A stretch of DNA of 64,000 nucleotides from Candidatus Trichorickettsia mobilis (GTDB taxonomy: Bacteria > Pseudomonadota > Alphaproteobacteria > Rickettsiales > Rickettsiaceae), in assembly GCF_963422225.1 (NCBI RefSeq), contig NZ_OY728607.1:806001-870000 (forward strand), given 5' to 3'. This document shows, in pieces, positions 1 to 10,638 of the stretch (positions within the stretch are counted from its first letter, which is position 1; every line of letters begins with the position of its first letter). The notes below the pieces were generated by a model. That model had not been told where the DNA came from and did no database searches. It worked only from the letters and a program-made list of their open reading frames with translations. Both the position numbers and the translations under genes were made by a program.

Positions 1-1919
1 CTGTAATAAATACACCGCCACAAAAATGAGCAACAACCCATCAAATTGGATAAAATTCCCTTGGAAAAAATTATTAATTCTATCCTCATCCTTAGTGGGA
101 TCAAGGAATGGTAAATCTACATACCTCTTTTCAACGCAAGCATAAGCTTCACAAAATGTACCATCATCCTTTTCATAATCCTGAGGCACTGGAATTAGCA
201 CTTGATCAGGACGAGGATCAGGCCATTCGCCTGGCTCTGGAAACCACCAATAAAATATCGAATTCCCATGCTAAGATCCAAACTTTCAGTGAAACTACCA
301 AATAAATCTCCTATAGGTCCCAAATTTGGGAAATCATACTTACATACTCTAAACCCCAAAGAAGAATATAATTCTGCTCTAATTATCATTGAAATAAACG
401 CAAGACCGGTAAATAAAATTATTGGTTGCAACGCATATGATATTAGTTGTTTTAGCCAATTTTCAAATAATGAACGAGTAACCTGAAATAACAGGAAGCA
501 TATAAAAATAGGCCCCATGGTAATAATCATCCCAATAGCTATTAATGCTGTTAGATAAATTACCGCAGCCTCAAACATCATCATAATCACAAAATATAAT
601 GCTATTAAGAATAATATGATGTAAATAAAACCACGCCAATCAATAAAAAGTAAAGACCATAATTTAGCCATAGTCTGAGGAGCGGTCATCAACCCTATCA
701 AACTTGATGATCCTGGTCCGCTCGCCCCAGCTTCTTGAATAATCTGTAATATTTGCTCTACCCCACCAACAAAATAAACGAATAAATAATTGTTAAAAAA
801 TGACCAACTATATTCTGCACTTAACAATGCTGAAACAATACTAAATTTCACTACCCTAACTATTAGCTCTGTATGAGTAATATTGATATTACCGGCTAAA
901 AATGATAAAGCCGTAAACATAATATATAAAGATAACATGGCTGCTACAGCCATACGATATCCAGGATTCTTAATGATATTTAGATAGATGTTTCTAATTA
1001 GTCCATATTCTTTTTTATTACCATTATCGCTATATACATTAAGCGTAGGATCACTTTGCTTGAGAGACTTACTAATATCTGAATAGCTCTTACGATCTAA
1101 TCCATAACTAGTACCACTAGTACCAAATAAATTATTTTTTACTAATAAGGTTAAAAATTGAATAGGATCAGGCCTATTATCACTTATACCAGATTTTATT
1201 ACTACCCTATATTGCCCATTATTATCATCATAAAATTTATCCAAAATCTTAAAAAATAACTGACTATCCGCATATTCCTGTTTTTGATTCCCTGATCCTT
1301 GATATTTATAGACAATGCCACCAGCTTTTCTAGTTTTACCAGTCTGACTCACATCATAAAGACTATAGCCAGAAGTAGGTTCTCCTAGATGAAAAGTAAT
1401 ACCTTCTGGAGAACGTTGATCAGAAAAAGAGGCGTTAGGATCAGTGCCTCTCTTAGCAAGCAAAGCATAGAGCCCTACTCCATTTTTAAATAAACAAGGT
1501 GCATTGCCAATTCTAGCATCCTTAGTGCTGGTGCACATTTTCCCATTAAAAGTACATTCCTGCAATCTTTCACAAAATTTTGATAAAGTATTAAAGTTAG
1601 TGTCCATGCCATACCATGGACCCCAAGCAGATAATTCTGAAGCACGATTCTTATCTTCTCCATATTTCCATGTTTTAACAATCATAGTTAAAGGACGACC
1701 ATTTACTCGATAACCACTATTAACCCACGGCGCTACCTGATTACCTTGAACCTGTGAATTTAATTCTTCTGGTTTATATCTGGAAGAAACAGTAAATTTT
1801 TGAAAACCAAAATCATCTGAATCAATGCAACGATCTCCTGTGCAAGCAGATAAGCACAATATACAAAATAAAATAGAAAAGATTTGATTAATTTTCACCT
1901 TTACCACCGCCTTTATCAC
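1..1919 (-). pseudogene. rvhB6e: rvhB6e, VirB6-like T4SS channel protein (frameshifted, runs off the window)
   Basis: Last VirB6 paralogue of the rvh cluster; VirB6/TrbL proteins form the inner-membrane channel of type IV secretion systems. The N-terminus is a lipoprotein-type signal with lipobox LSAC (Cys about residue 26), followed by a periplasmic region and then several hydrophobic segments (about residues 315-540). The open frame from 1919 stops at 195 after SLDLSMGI. The neighbouring frame carries the continuation, starting SILYWWFPEPGEW and staying open to base 1. A single base lost in the run at about 256-268 would join them. The start overlaps the end of rvhB6d by 32 bp. Family identity is by paralogy and cluster order. 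Real mutation versus sequencing error cannot be told from here. Confidence 0.8.
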
Positions 1920-3899
1920 CGCCTTTTACTGAACTATCTCCATCTCTTGATTGCAGTTTACCAGAATGATTTTTGGGCTTATCATCTCGCGCACCATAAT
2001 TTTGATCAATTACTTTATCTTTGAATACTGAAGCTGCTCTCTTAACAGTATTGGTAACCGGGCTTACAGCTTTCTTCATATCACCAATGATCGAATCAGT
2101 AGGATTAGCTGCTGCCTGCACATTTCCTTCCTGCCGTGCCGGCATTACATTAGTAAGCTGCGAGACCACGATTGTAACATATTCAACTAACCCATATGAC
2201 ATTAAACAATATGAATAAAATAATAATGAAGATGTTACTAATTTCATAAATGAACCACTACCACCAATCACATCGTTTATATTACCAGGCGTTGCTATAT
2301 TAGTAATATAAAATGGAATACCTTCTAGGAATGGTAGCTTAAATGAAAAACTTAATGGGATCCCTAAATGATTAAGATCAAGACCAATTTCAATCGGAAT
2401 CAACCAACCCCAACAAGCTTTTGTAACTGCACTAGCTAACTGAGTTGATATAATCTGATCTATAAGCAGGAAAAATATTAATAATATTGTCGGTTGGATC
2501 ATATAACTAAATAAAGTAGACATCCAATTATTGAATAAGCTTTTAGTTTGCTCAAACAACACAAAAGTAATAAAAAATGGCGCTAATGAAATCATTACTG
2601 CTAACCCTACAAATGCCAGACAATAATTAATTATCACCTCAAGCACAGCCCTAAAATATAATAAAATTGAGTAAATAGTCATAATGGCAAAAAACGTTAG
2701 ACCATTATGAATTTGTAATAATTGGATTAATAATAATCCCCAAATTCTACCATCTGTATATTTATCAAAGATTGGATCAATAAATCCAAAAATATTTCCA
2801 GCTGAACTTGATATATCCACAACATTGGCCATCAGATAATCGCTACCATATACGAACATGTTAAATAGATTATCATTAAAAAAGTTCCAACTATTTTCAC
2901 CAAATAATATAACTATGATACTAATTTTAATTACCCTCATTACAATATCTGTAACTGTAATTTTAGTAGCTCCAGCCAAAAAGAATAAGCCGTATAAAAG
3001 TATATATAAAATAAGCATTAACCTAGCAATACGTTGCAAGGTGGCATTAGTAACCAATTTGCTATAAAATTGCTTGGTTAATTTATTAAATTCTTTGCGT
3101 AAAGGAGTGATAACTTTTTTATATACAATATCTGAGAACCATTTTGTTCCAGTATAATTGGCAAAATTGACATTAATTGCACCTTGTACTTGAGAATTAG
3201 GATTAATAACTCGTAACCATAAATAACCGGCTTGCCCAGCATCAGCTCTAGTGGTCTGGCTAACTCCTGAGCCACTACTTGGAGCAGATAAAGAAGAAGA
3301 AATACCATATTCAACTTTTATAGCCGCTTGTTCTTCAAAACTTACACTCTGATCACCATTGCCTATCTCAATCTGCATGGTATATCGACCAAAATATAAA
3401 AATCTTGCTGATAGGTCTGCTACTGATTGATTAATGAGAGCAGATTTTAAATTTGATTCTTGCGAGTACGTGTTCCAACTACTCATTAATTGCTGTGCCT
3501 TGGTAAACATATCGGAAATTGGCCATGAGGTAAATGTTAAATCACTGGAGTTTTTAGAACTATAATAGATAAAATCTTTATTATTGAAGCTGGAATGCAC
3601 AAAAATATCTTGCTCTTTTTTCACTACCTGCCCACCAATCTTAATACCCATTCCCCGCCCTTTATCATAAAAACATAGAGATTGCATATTATTAAAATCT
3701 GTTCCTAAAGCACAAGAATCTTGAAGATTACTTAACGGTGGTTCATACGGCCTACCCATCAATACATTATATATATTACCACTATTCTTATAGGTTCCAT
3801 TATTACATATCACTGAACTATTGCCAGTACCTAAAAATTTACACCATATTCCTGCTGGAGCATAAATAATCTTATTATCCATACCAGCACTAACTGTAT
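1888..3899 (-). pseudogene. rvhB6d: rvhB6d, C-terminal part (split by an IS4-type element)
   Basis: C-terminal two thirds of a VirB6 paralogue: an extracytoplasmic region, then hydrophobic segments (for example the stretch with ARLMLILYILLYGLFFLAGA) and a charged, Gly/Lys-rich tail ending GGGKGEN. The first codons here read VSAGMDNKIIYAPAGIWCKF. When the 1093-bp element and one TGTAT copy are removed, these codons join directly to SIVYT of the N-terminal part, giving one frame of 993 codons. An internal ATG at 3882 could restart translation, but signal and N-terminal domain would be missing. Confidence 0.85.
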
Positions 3900-4992
3900 C
3901 AGGACTTACGCAAATCGCACGACAGGGCTCTTTAATTCCTGGATTAAATAGTTCCTTAATAACCCGCTCTTTAGCTGATATACGGTGCTAGAAGCAGCAT
4001 TTGCAGCTTTTTTCAAACAATTCCAGACCATGATAGCGCAAGCTATATGATTTCTCTGTATTCTTCCTATTCTACATTGGCACTTTTCAATACCGGTGAC
4101 TTGCTTGACTTCACGATGAAATTCCTCAATCTTCCACCTGAAGCCATACTCTTGTTGTACAGCATCAAGCGAATTTTGAGCCATGTCGTTTGTGACGACA
4201 TAGTCAGTTCTGTTGGTAGAAACAGTTACTCTGAATAATTTCACTTTATGATCTTTAGGAAATTTATGAATCTTGATAATCTTACCGTTGCTAATATCAT
4301 CAGTACTCCAATCCAAAGAATCAACTCTACAGTAAGCCTTATTACCGTTGCTATCGTCTACTAAACGATTACTTTTGATAGGACAATAGTAATATTTACC
4401 GATAGTTTCTATTTGAAGTAGAATCGAGGTTGTCGCATACCAACTATCCATAAGTACTGTGTTAAATGCAACCTTTTTGCTATAATGAGCATTACGCAGC
4501 ATTTCTTTAACGTGATCTATTTTAGTTAAACCGTCTTTATCGGGATTGAATATCCTATAATCTATTATCCAAAACTTATTCTCTTCAGGATTAACATAAA
4601 CACAGGTCACAATACCTATGCCTTTTATTACTTCCTTGGCATTGCCGCTATATTGATACCTGACTTCATCTATATTATTCGAGTAACTTTTATCTAATAC
4701 GCTATCGTCAAATAGCAACTTGCCGTTAGCGCTGAAGATAATCTCTTCTTTACCGTGTTCCCATATTAATCTTGGTGATAATTTAGCATTCGCTAGATAT
4801 CTTCTGACCCTGTCGTCGCTTAAACCTTCTACATGATCAGCAAAATTTGTAATAGTATAATTTGTCTGGCTCGATAATAAATACTGACAATAATCTATTC
4901 TTGTAGTCATCTTATACTCACAATCTAAATTACATTATACTCCCATAATATCTCGATTCTTATCTAATTTCATTAGTCTTGCGGAAGTCCTG
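3900..4992 (-). mobile_element. IS4-type insertion sequence inside rvhB6d
   Basis: 1093-bp element with 14-bp terminal inverted repeats: CAGGACTTACGCAA at the low end and CAGGACTTCCGCAA (read on the minus strand) at the high end, one mismatch. It is flanked by a 5-bp direct repeat TGTAT (3895-3899 and 4993-4997). It carries one transposase. Excision restores the rvhB6d frame exactly, which supports these boundaries. Confidence 0.88.
3906..4910 (-). CDS. IS4-superfamily DDE transposase
   Basis: 334-residue transposase. Near the C-terminus it shows Y-x2-R-x3-E-x6-K in YGFRWKIEEFHREVK, the YREK signature of the IS4 superfamily. Candidate acidic catalytic residues are in LLFDDSVLDKS and VLMDSWYATT. 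The frame is intact and the stop lies inside the terminal repeat at 3906, so the element may be active. Only one copy is in this window. Assignment to IS4 rather than the related IS701 group is uncertain. Confidence 0.85.
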   Translation of the reverse strand: MTTRIDYCQYLLSSQTNYTITNFADHVEGLSDDRVRRYLANAKLSPRLIWEHGKEEIIFSANGKLLFDDSVLDKSYSNNIDEVRYQYSGNAKEVIKGIGIVTCVYVNPEENKFWIIDYRIFNPDKDGLTKIDHVKEMLRNAHYSKKVAFNTVLMDSWYATTSILLQIETIGKYYYCPIKSNRLVDDSNGNKAYCRVDSLDWSTDDISNGKIIKIHKFPKDHKVKLFRVTVSTNRTDYVVTNDMAQNSLDAVQQEYGFRWKIEEFHREVKQVTGIEKCQCRIGRIQRNHIACAIMVWNCLKKAANAASSTVYQLKSGLLRNYLIQELKSPVVRFA

Positions 4993-5964
4993 TGTATATA
5001 CTATTGATAAATACTCTCCTGGATCATCAAAATCACTAGTGAATTTATCAGAATTAGAAAAATACCCTCCTTTATCAATAAGAGTTATATTCACTACATC
5101 GCCAGCATATACAGGAATTCTTGATCTACCGTTAAAATTAAAATAATCGCTGTAATCAGTTGTCCTTTGTTGAAACAACATCTCTGGCTTCTTTTGGTAT
5201 TTGTCTAATTGTCCATTTTTAAACTGATGAAAATCAGAAATATACTGACCTGATTGATAATCGAAGGTTTGAATAAATACTTGCGGCTCAATAAATCTAG
5301 GATCTATGCGATACATAACTTTATATTTCCGCGGACGTGTCTCTACCCCCTTAGTACTCCAATCAAACTTTATCATTTTACCGTTTTCAACTTGGCTACC
5401 AGTAGGCACCCATTTTCCAGACTCTGACAAGTTAAGAATTTTAGAGCCATAATGAAAATTACTAACTTCAGGAACTTCTAAACAACTTGAGAAGTTACTT
5501 GCTAATCCAATTAAACTAAGGGCTAACCAACCAGGAACTGCAAAAACCTTCATTGGTAATAATAAACAAGTGATAAATAAAATTAGCGATCTTATATTAG
5601 ACCTGAGGATAGAGCTAACTTCACTAAGATTCAGACGCAATGAATTTAAATAGCCTAGGATACTTATGTAATGCATACACATCAAGTTAAGGAAAAAGAG
5701 ACGATACAAATCGTCATTGCGAAGGCTTTGCCTGAAGCAATCCAGAAAACGAATAACTATAACTGGATTGCTTCGACCATAAATGGTCTCGCAATGACGA
5801 TTGATGTAGGCTCTTTTCCTTAACTTGTCACATATGCTTGCGTAATGACGGTTGGATTTTATGCCGAGCCTTTGTGCGTGTATGTATAATACGTGCGCAA
5901 GGGCAAGACCCCTGAGGATTAAGATTTTTATAGTCTGCTTGATAAAATTACTATTACTTGCCAT
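4993..5964 (-). pseudogene. rvhB6d: rvhB6d, N-terminal part, with in-frame palindromic insert
   Basis: N-terminal third of the VirB6 paralogue, starting MASNSNFIKQ two bases after the original rvhB6c stop. It contains a hydrophobic segment (LILFITCLLLPMKVFA) followed by a periplasmic region rich in Tyr and Asp. Roughly residues 15-125 do not look like VirB6: they are the translation of two palindromic elements placed between the first codons and the signal segment. After SIVYT the frame runs into the IS4-type element and stops at 4960. Joined to the C-terminal part it would give a 992-residue protein. Confidence 0.85.
5674..5920. repeat. Palindromic elements P2 and P6 in frame inside rvhB6d
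   Basis: A P2 element occupies about 5674-5836: left arm with ATCAAGTTAAGG, right arm with CCTTAACTTG, and inner arms around GCAATCCAG and CTGGATTGC. It is followed by a P6-like sequence at about 5853-5920 (core TTTTATGCCGAGCCT, then GTGCGCAAGGGCAAGA). P6 recurs at about 22228-22296 and, inverted, at about 56799-56843. No stop codon arises in the rvhB6d frame. Confidence 0.75.
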
Positions 5965-5966
5965 AA

Positions 5967-7176
5967 CTATTTTTTTGTTTCAACTTTGCCTGATGATGCT
6001 GCTCTATCAGCTTTATCAGCAGCGTCTTTATTTTCACTTAAAGCTCCCTTTCTCTTAGCTCCTCGTTCCTCAGCATCTTTCTTATATCCATCTCTACTTT
6101 CCTGGTCTAACCCAACTTTCTTTAGCGCCCAATTTTCTTTAGCGCCCAATTTTCTATTGAGCCAGACATTGCATTACCAGCACTCGTTGCAGAAGGTCCA
6201 GCAGTACCAGTTAATTTTACCACCATCTTACTTGATAACTCTGCATAGCCATACATACAATAAGCAATAATAACCAACGCTATCATGTGCTGTAAATTTA
6301 TGCCCATTGACCCAGAGCGATGATCAAATCCCCAAGGCGCAAACCAGTTGATACAAAATAATTCAACATCCGCAAAAGCAGGACTAAAGCCAGGAATGTT
6401 AGGAAATGGTAATTTTATTGGCAAAGCACATTTCCAACAAACACTATAGCCAACAGCAAAATCCAGATAAATTGTAAATAATTGAGTAAGAATAATGATC
6501 CCAGCCATCAGCACTACCGGCTCTACCATATATCTGAAAGTAAACCTGACCCAATTATCAAATAGGTATTTGGTAAAGTCAAATAACATAAAAGTAAGAA
6601 ATAACGGTGCAAGACCTATTAATACCGCCACCGATAAAAACGCCATCATATAAATAGCAATCGCTCTAAAAGTCGTAATAATTAAAATAGCTAATGCAAT
6701 AACTACAATGATAAAATATAACATTCCGCTAATACCCATGCCAATTAAAGCCAATAATTGAGCAAAAAAGGTTTGGGTAAAAAATATCTTACTCATCAAT
6801 GCATCCATAAACATAAATGGATTTGTTATCTTATCACTAGTGGAAAACATACTAAATCCACTCATACTTGAAATTATTGAATCAGAGAACCCAGTAACAA
6901 AATCAAATACATAATTATTGAAAAAATCAAAAGTCTTATGACTCATTAACCCTGACACGAAAGCGATCTTAACCACCCGCGTTACTAAATCTAACTGACT
7001 AATCTGAACCATCCCCAATAAAAACATCATCCCGTATACCATGATATACAAGCTTAACACACCCTTAATATAAGTGAAAAAACTAATACATGATGAATAT
7101 TCACTGGCGCCACCATCATAACAAGTCATGTTTTTAAAGACCTGTATTGACGCAGATTTGATCATATCTTTCATTA
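5967..7176 (-). pseudogene. rvhB6c: rvhB6c, C-terminal part (membrane domain; frameshifted tail)
   Basis: Carries the VirB6 transmembrane core with about six hydrophobic segments. It reads MKDMIKSASIQVFKNMTCYDG at its start, directly after the IS5-family copy. The C-terminal tail is knocked out of frame by a 17-bp tandem duplication (6121-6154): the original frame stops after ENWALKKIGR at 6122, while the true tail (about 55 residues, charged, ending KVETKK at 5967) is in another frame. Together with three upstream pieces it rebuilds a 1056-codon gene. An ATG inside the IS end (7193-7195) is in frame with this part. Confidence 0.85.
6121..6154. repeat. 17-bp tandem duplication causing a frameshift in rvhB6c
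   Basis: TTTAGCGCCCAATTTTC is present twice in direct tandem (6121-6137 and 6138-6154). With one copy the coding strand reads ENWALKKVGLDQE continuously; with two it stops after ENWALKKIGR. Confidence 0.92.
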
Positions 7177-8082
7177 GACCTCTTTCGAAACTCATTTACC
7201 AAGCTCCCAATTATATAAACCAGCAATTAAATTGAACCTAAGACCAAATCTTTTGCGTCTATTTCGATATTTATCAGCAATTATTTTAAAACGCTTTAAC
7301 ATACCGATAACATTTTCATTTAATACTCTGTCACTTGCTAAACTTCTATTATTTTTCTTATCTTCTTTAGTTAAAGCATTCTTTTTACTCTTTTTCTTTG
7401 GTAGCTCAGAATTTGTATGAATCTTCTGTAAGCCTTGATAACCAGTATCAGTAATCACTTTAACCTCAGGCAGTATATGGGTTCTTGATTCTTTAAATAA
7501 TTTAAAATCATGACGCTTACCATTGGAAAAAGAAGTGCATATGACTCGTTTGCTTTTCTTATCTACTACTATTTGAGTCTTTAACGTATGTCTTTTCTTT
7601 TTACCTGAGTAATAGTATTTCTGTTTTTTTGGGGTCGCTCTATAGGGCTTTCTGTAGCATCTATTAAAACTAATTCATACTCCATACCGCTTTTAACTAG
7701 AGCCTTCTTACCTGGAAGAGCAAAATCCGGATGTTTTATTAGAGTGTCTTCAACAAAACGAATTGTTTTAAATGCACTGCTTTCGCTAACTCCATAATTC
7801 TTAGCTATATGAAAATAGGTACGGTATTCCCTTAAATATTCAAGTGTCATTAATAGGCTGTCTTCCATACTAAGACTAGCTCTTCTGCCACCTTGGTACC
7901 TCCTATTTATTTGTTTCTCTGTCTTTAAAATCCCTACCATCTTTTCAAATGTACTATTTCTTACCCCTGTTAATCTTCTAAAATGCTCTTCCGATAAAAT
8001 GCTTAAATTTTTATATCTCATATAGTTCTAAATTAAGTAAATTCGACTTTATAACATATTTAGTCCAGTTTCGAAAGAGGTC
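7177..8082 (-). mobile_element. IS5-family element, copy A, in rvhB6c
   Basis: 906-bp element with terminal inverted repeats GACCTCTTTCGAAACT and target duplication TA. It is on the same strand as rvhB6c. Excision joins ...LTPLFEKI to MKDMIKSA in frame. The copy is the long-ORF-B type, like copies B and C. Confidence 0.93.
7192..8021 (-). CDS. IS5-family transposase, copy A (ORF A + ORF B by -1 frameshift)
   Basis: Two overlapping frames. ORF A (8021-7581, 146 residues) has the helix-turn-helix region and the first catalytic Asp (VLIDATESP). ORF B, in the -1 frame, ends at 7192 and has the second Asp (VITDTGYQG) and the likely catalytic Glu (VLNENVIG). The overlap contains A AAA AAC in the correct phase for -1 slippage, giving the joined IS5 motif QKYYYSGKKKRHT. 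The full product would be about 275 residues. The stop TGA overlaps an outward ATG (ATGA) that is in frame with the rvhB6c remnant downstream. Confidence 0.88.
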
Positions 8083-8254
8083 TATTTTCTCAAACAAAGG
8101 AGTCAGAATGAGCGCTGTAAACTGACCAGTAGCTTTCGAAGTAAAAAATTGCACTGTATATTGACCAAAACTCTCTGGATAATCAGCTTTGTTATTGTAT
8201 ACTCTCATCCACAAATAACCTTCAACACCGTCTGGCACTTTAATTTCTCCATTA
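8083..8254 (-). pseudogene. rvhB6c: rvhB6c, internal fragment between IS copies A and B
   Basis: 172 bp of host gene between two same-strand IS copies, encoding NGEIKVPDGVEGYLWMRVYN and on to LTPLFEKI. The motif GYLWMRV matches the equivalent place in rvhB6d (GYLWLRV), just before the first membrane segment. Excision of copy B joins it to VDADGN upstream in frame. A longer open frame across it (8011-8304) is a chimera with IS sequence and not a gene. Confidence 0.88.
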
Positions 8255-9160
8255 GACCTCTTTCGAAACTCATTTACCAAGCTCCCAATTATATAAACCA
8301 GCAATTAAATTGAACCTAAGACCAAATCTTTTGCGTCTATTTCGATATTTATCAGCAATTATTTTAAAACGCTTTAACATACCGATAACATTTTCATTTA
8401 ATACTCTGTCACTTGCTAAACTTCTATTATTTTTCTTATCTTCTTTAGTTAAAGCATTCTTTTTACTCTTTTTCTTTGGTAGCTCAGAATTTGTATGAAT
8501 CTTCTGTAAGCCTTGATAACCAGTATCAGTAATCACTTTAACCTCAGGCAGTATATGGGTTCTTGATTCTTTAAATAATTTAAAATCATGACGCTTACCA
8601 TTGGAAAAAGAAGTGCATATGACTCGTTTGCTTTTCTTATCTACTACTATTTGAGTCTTTAACGTATGTCTTTTCTTTTTACCTGAGTAATAGTATTTCT
8701 GTTTTTTTGGGGTCGCTCTATAGGGCTTTCTGTAGCATCTATTAAAACTAATTCATACTCCATACCGCTTTTAACTAGAGCCTTCTTACCTGGAAGAGCA
8801 AAATCCGGATGTTTTATTAGAGTGTCTTCAACAAAACGAATTGTTTTAAATGCACTGCTTTCGCTAACTCCATAATTCTTAGCTATATGAAAATAGGTAC
8901 GGTATTCCCTTAAATATTCAAGTGTCATTAATAGGCTGTCTTCCATACTAAGACTAGCTCTTCTGCCACCTTGGTACCTCCTATTTATTTGTTTCTCTGT
9001 CTTTAAAATCCCTACCATCTTTTCAAATGTACTATTTCTTACCCCTGTTAATCTTCTAAAATGCTCTTCCGATAAAATGCTTAAATTTTTATATCTCATA
9101 TAGTTCTAAATTAAGTAAATTCGACTTTATAACATATTTAGTCCAGTTTCGAAAGAGGTC
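8255..9160 (-). mobile_element. IS5-family element, copy B, in rvhB6c
   Basis: 906-bp copy, apparently identical to copy A in sequence and orientation, separated from it by only 172 bp. TA is duplicated at the edges. Excision gives VDADGN-NGEIKVPDG in frame. Confidence 0.93.
8270..9099 (-). CDS. IS5-family transposase, copy B
   Basis: Same two-frame arrangement as copy A: ORF A 9099-8659, ORF B ending at 8270, joined at the A AAA AAC heptamer. All three acidic residues are present. Potentially active. Confidence 0.88.
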
Positions 9161-9732
9161 TATTACCATCAGCATCAACTACAAGTCCTGCAGGAGTATA
9201 ATTAGCACCATAATTAGTGCTAGATGATGAACCAGAAGAGCTTGCTCCAATGAGACTACAAGCTATAGGGCCTGCAGTAGGATAATCTTTATATAATTTG
9301 ACGGGATTACTAAAGCATGAATAGTTGACAGTTTTACCGCCACCTGCATATGCAGTAATAGTACCATCAGGATATATCTTTACATCAGGCCCAAATGCAT
9401 TTGTACTACCACTCATGATTTGTATAGTTCCATCAGCTTGAGTAACTGCGCTATAGCCACTAGTATTAACACTATTGTCTTTAGGGCCAAGATTTGGACT
9501 ATCTCCATATTTTGTTATAATATATTGAACTCTACCACGATCAGTTGCCACTGGATCAGTTAAGCCAATACCATTAGTTCTACGGCATTTAGTGTGTTTG
9601 ATAGAGAAGATATAACCACCAGTGTCATTAGGAAGCTTTTTACTGCGATCATATAGACGATATTGCAAATAAGCTTTATCTCCTTCCACATAAACATTAT
9701 CATAGATAGTACGAGTTTCCTGATTAATAATA
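9161..9732 (-). pseudogene. rvhB6c: rvhB6c, internal fragment between IS copies B and C
   Basis: About 190 codons of the extracytoplasmic region, rich in Gly, Ser, Tyr and Asp (for example SSSGSSSSTNYGANYTPAG). Upstream it begins IINQETRTIYDNVYVEGDKA after excision of copy C. No catalytic motif is seen, as expected for the periplasmic region of extended rickettsial VirB6 proteins. Next to copy B the frame runs into the IS end and stops after RPLSKLD. Confidence 0.85.
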
Positions 9733-10638
9733 GACCTCTTTCGAAACTGGACTAAATATGTTATAAAGTCGAATTTACTTAATTTAGAACTATATGAGAT
9801 ATAAAAATTTAAGCATTTTATCGGAAGAGCATTTTAGAAGATTAACAGGGGTAAGAAATAGTACATTTGAAAAGATGGTAGGGATTTTAAAGACAGAGAA
9901 ACAAATAAATAGGAGGTACCAAGGTGGCAGAAGAGCTAGTCTTAGTATGGAAGACAGCCTATTAATGACACTTGAATATTTAAGGGAATACCGTACCTAT
10001 TTTCATATAGCTAAGAATTATGGAGTTAGCGAAAGCAGTGCATTTAAAACAATTCGTTTTGTTGAAGACACTCTAATAAAACATCCGGATTTTGCTCTTC
10101 CAGGTAAGAAGGCTCTAGTTAAAAGCGGTATGGAGTATGAATTAGTTTTAATAGATGCTACAGAAAGCCCTATAGAGCGACCCCAAAAAAACAGAAATAC
10201 TATTACTCAGGTAAAAAGAAAAGACATACGTTAAAGACTCAAATAGTAGTAGATAAGAAAAGCAAACGAGTCATATGCACTTCTTTTTCCAATGGTAAGC
10301 GTCATGATTTTAAATTATTTAAAGAATCAAGAACCCATATACTGCCTGAGGTTAAAGTGATTACTGATACTGGTTATCAAGGCTTACAGAAGATTCATAC
10401 AAATTCTGAGCTACCAAAGAAAAAGAGTAAAAAGAATGCTTTAACTAAAGAAGATAAGAAAAATAATAGAAGTTTAGCAAGTGACAGAGTATTAAATGAA
10501 AATGTTATCGGTATGTTAAAGCGTTTTAAAATAATTGCTGATAAATATCGAAATAGACGCAAAAGATTTGGTCTTAGGTTCAATTTAATTGCTGGTTTAT
10601 ATAATTGGGAGCTTGGTAAATGAGTTTCGAAAGAGGTC
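9733..10638 (+). mobile_element. IS5-family element, copy C, in rvhB6c
   Basis: 906-bp copy in the opposite orientation to rvhB6c. TA is duplicated. Excision joins KVANI to IINQETRT in frame. The body matches copies A and B. Confidence 0.93.
9794..10623 (+). CDS. IS5-family transposase, copy C
   Basis: ORF A 9794-10234 and ORF B ending at 10623, overlapping at CCCCAAAAAAAC (about 10188-10199) with A AAA AAC in -1 slippage phase. Intact acidic triad. This plus-strand copy is the easiest reference for the family. Confidence 0.88.

Noticed and set aside
108-486. Plus-strand frames at the window start
   Set aside because: Antisense to rvhB6e, no ribosome site or family resemblance.
8011-8304. 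Open frame of 97 codons spanning IS copy edges
   Set aside because: Its ends lie in IS copies A and B; only the 172-bp middle is host gene (rvhB6c).
7177-10638. Three IS5-family copies as one composite transposon
   Set aside because: The DNA between them is continuous rvhB6c sequence and each copy has its own TA duplication; these are independent insertions.
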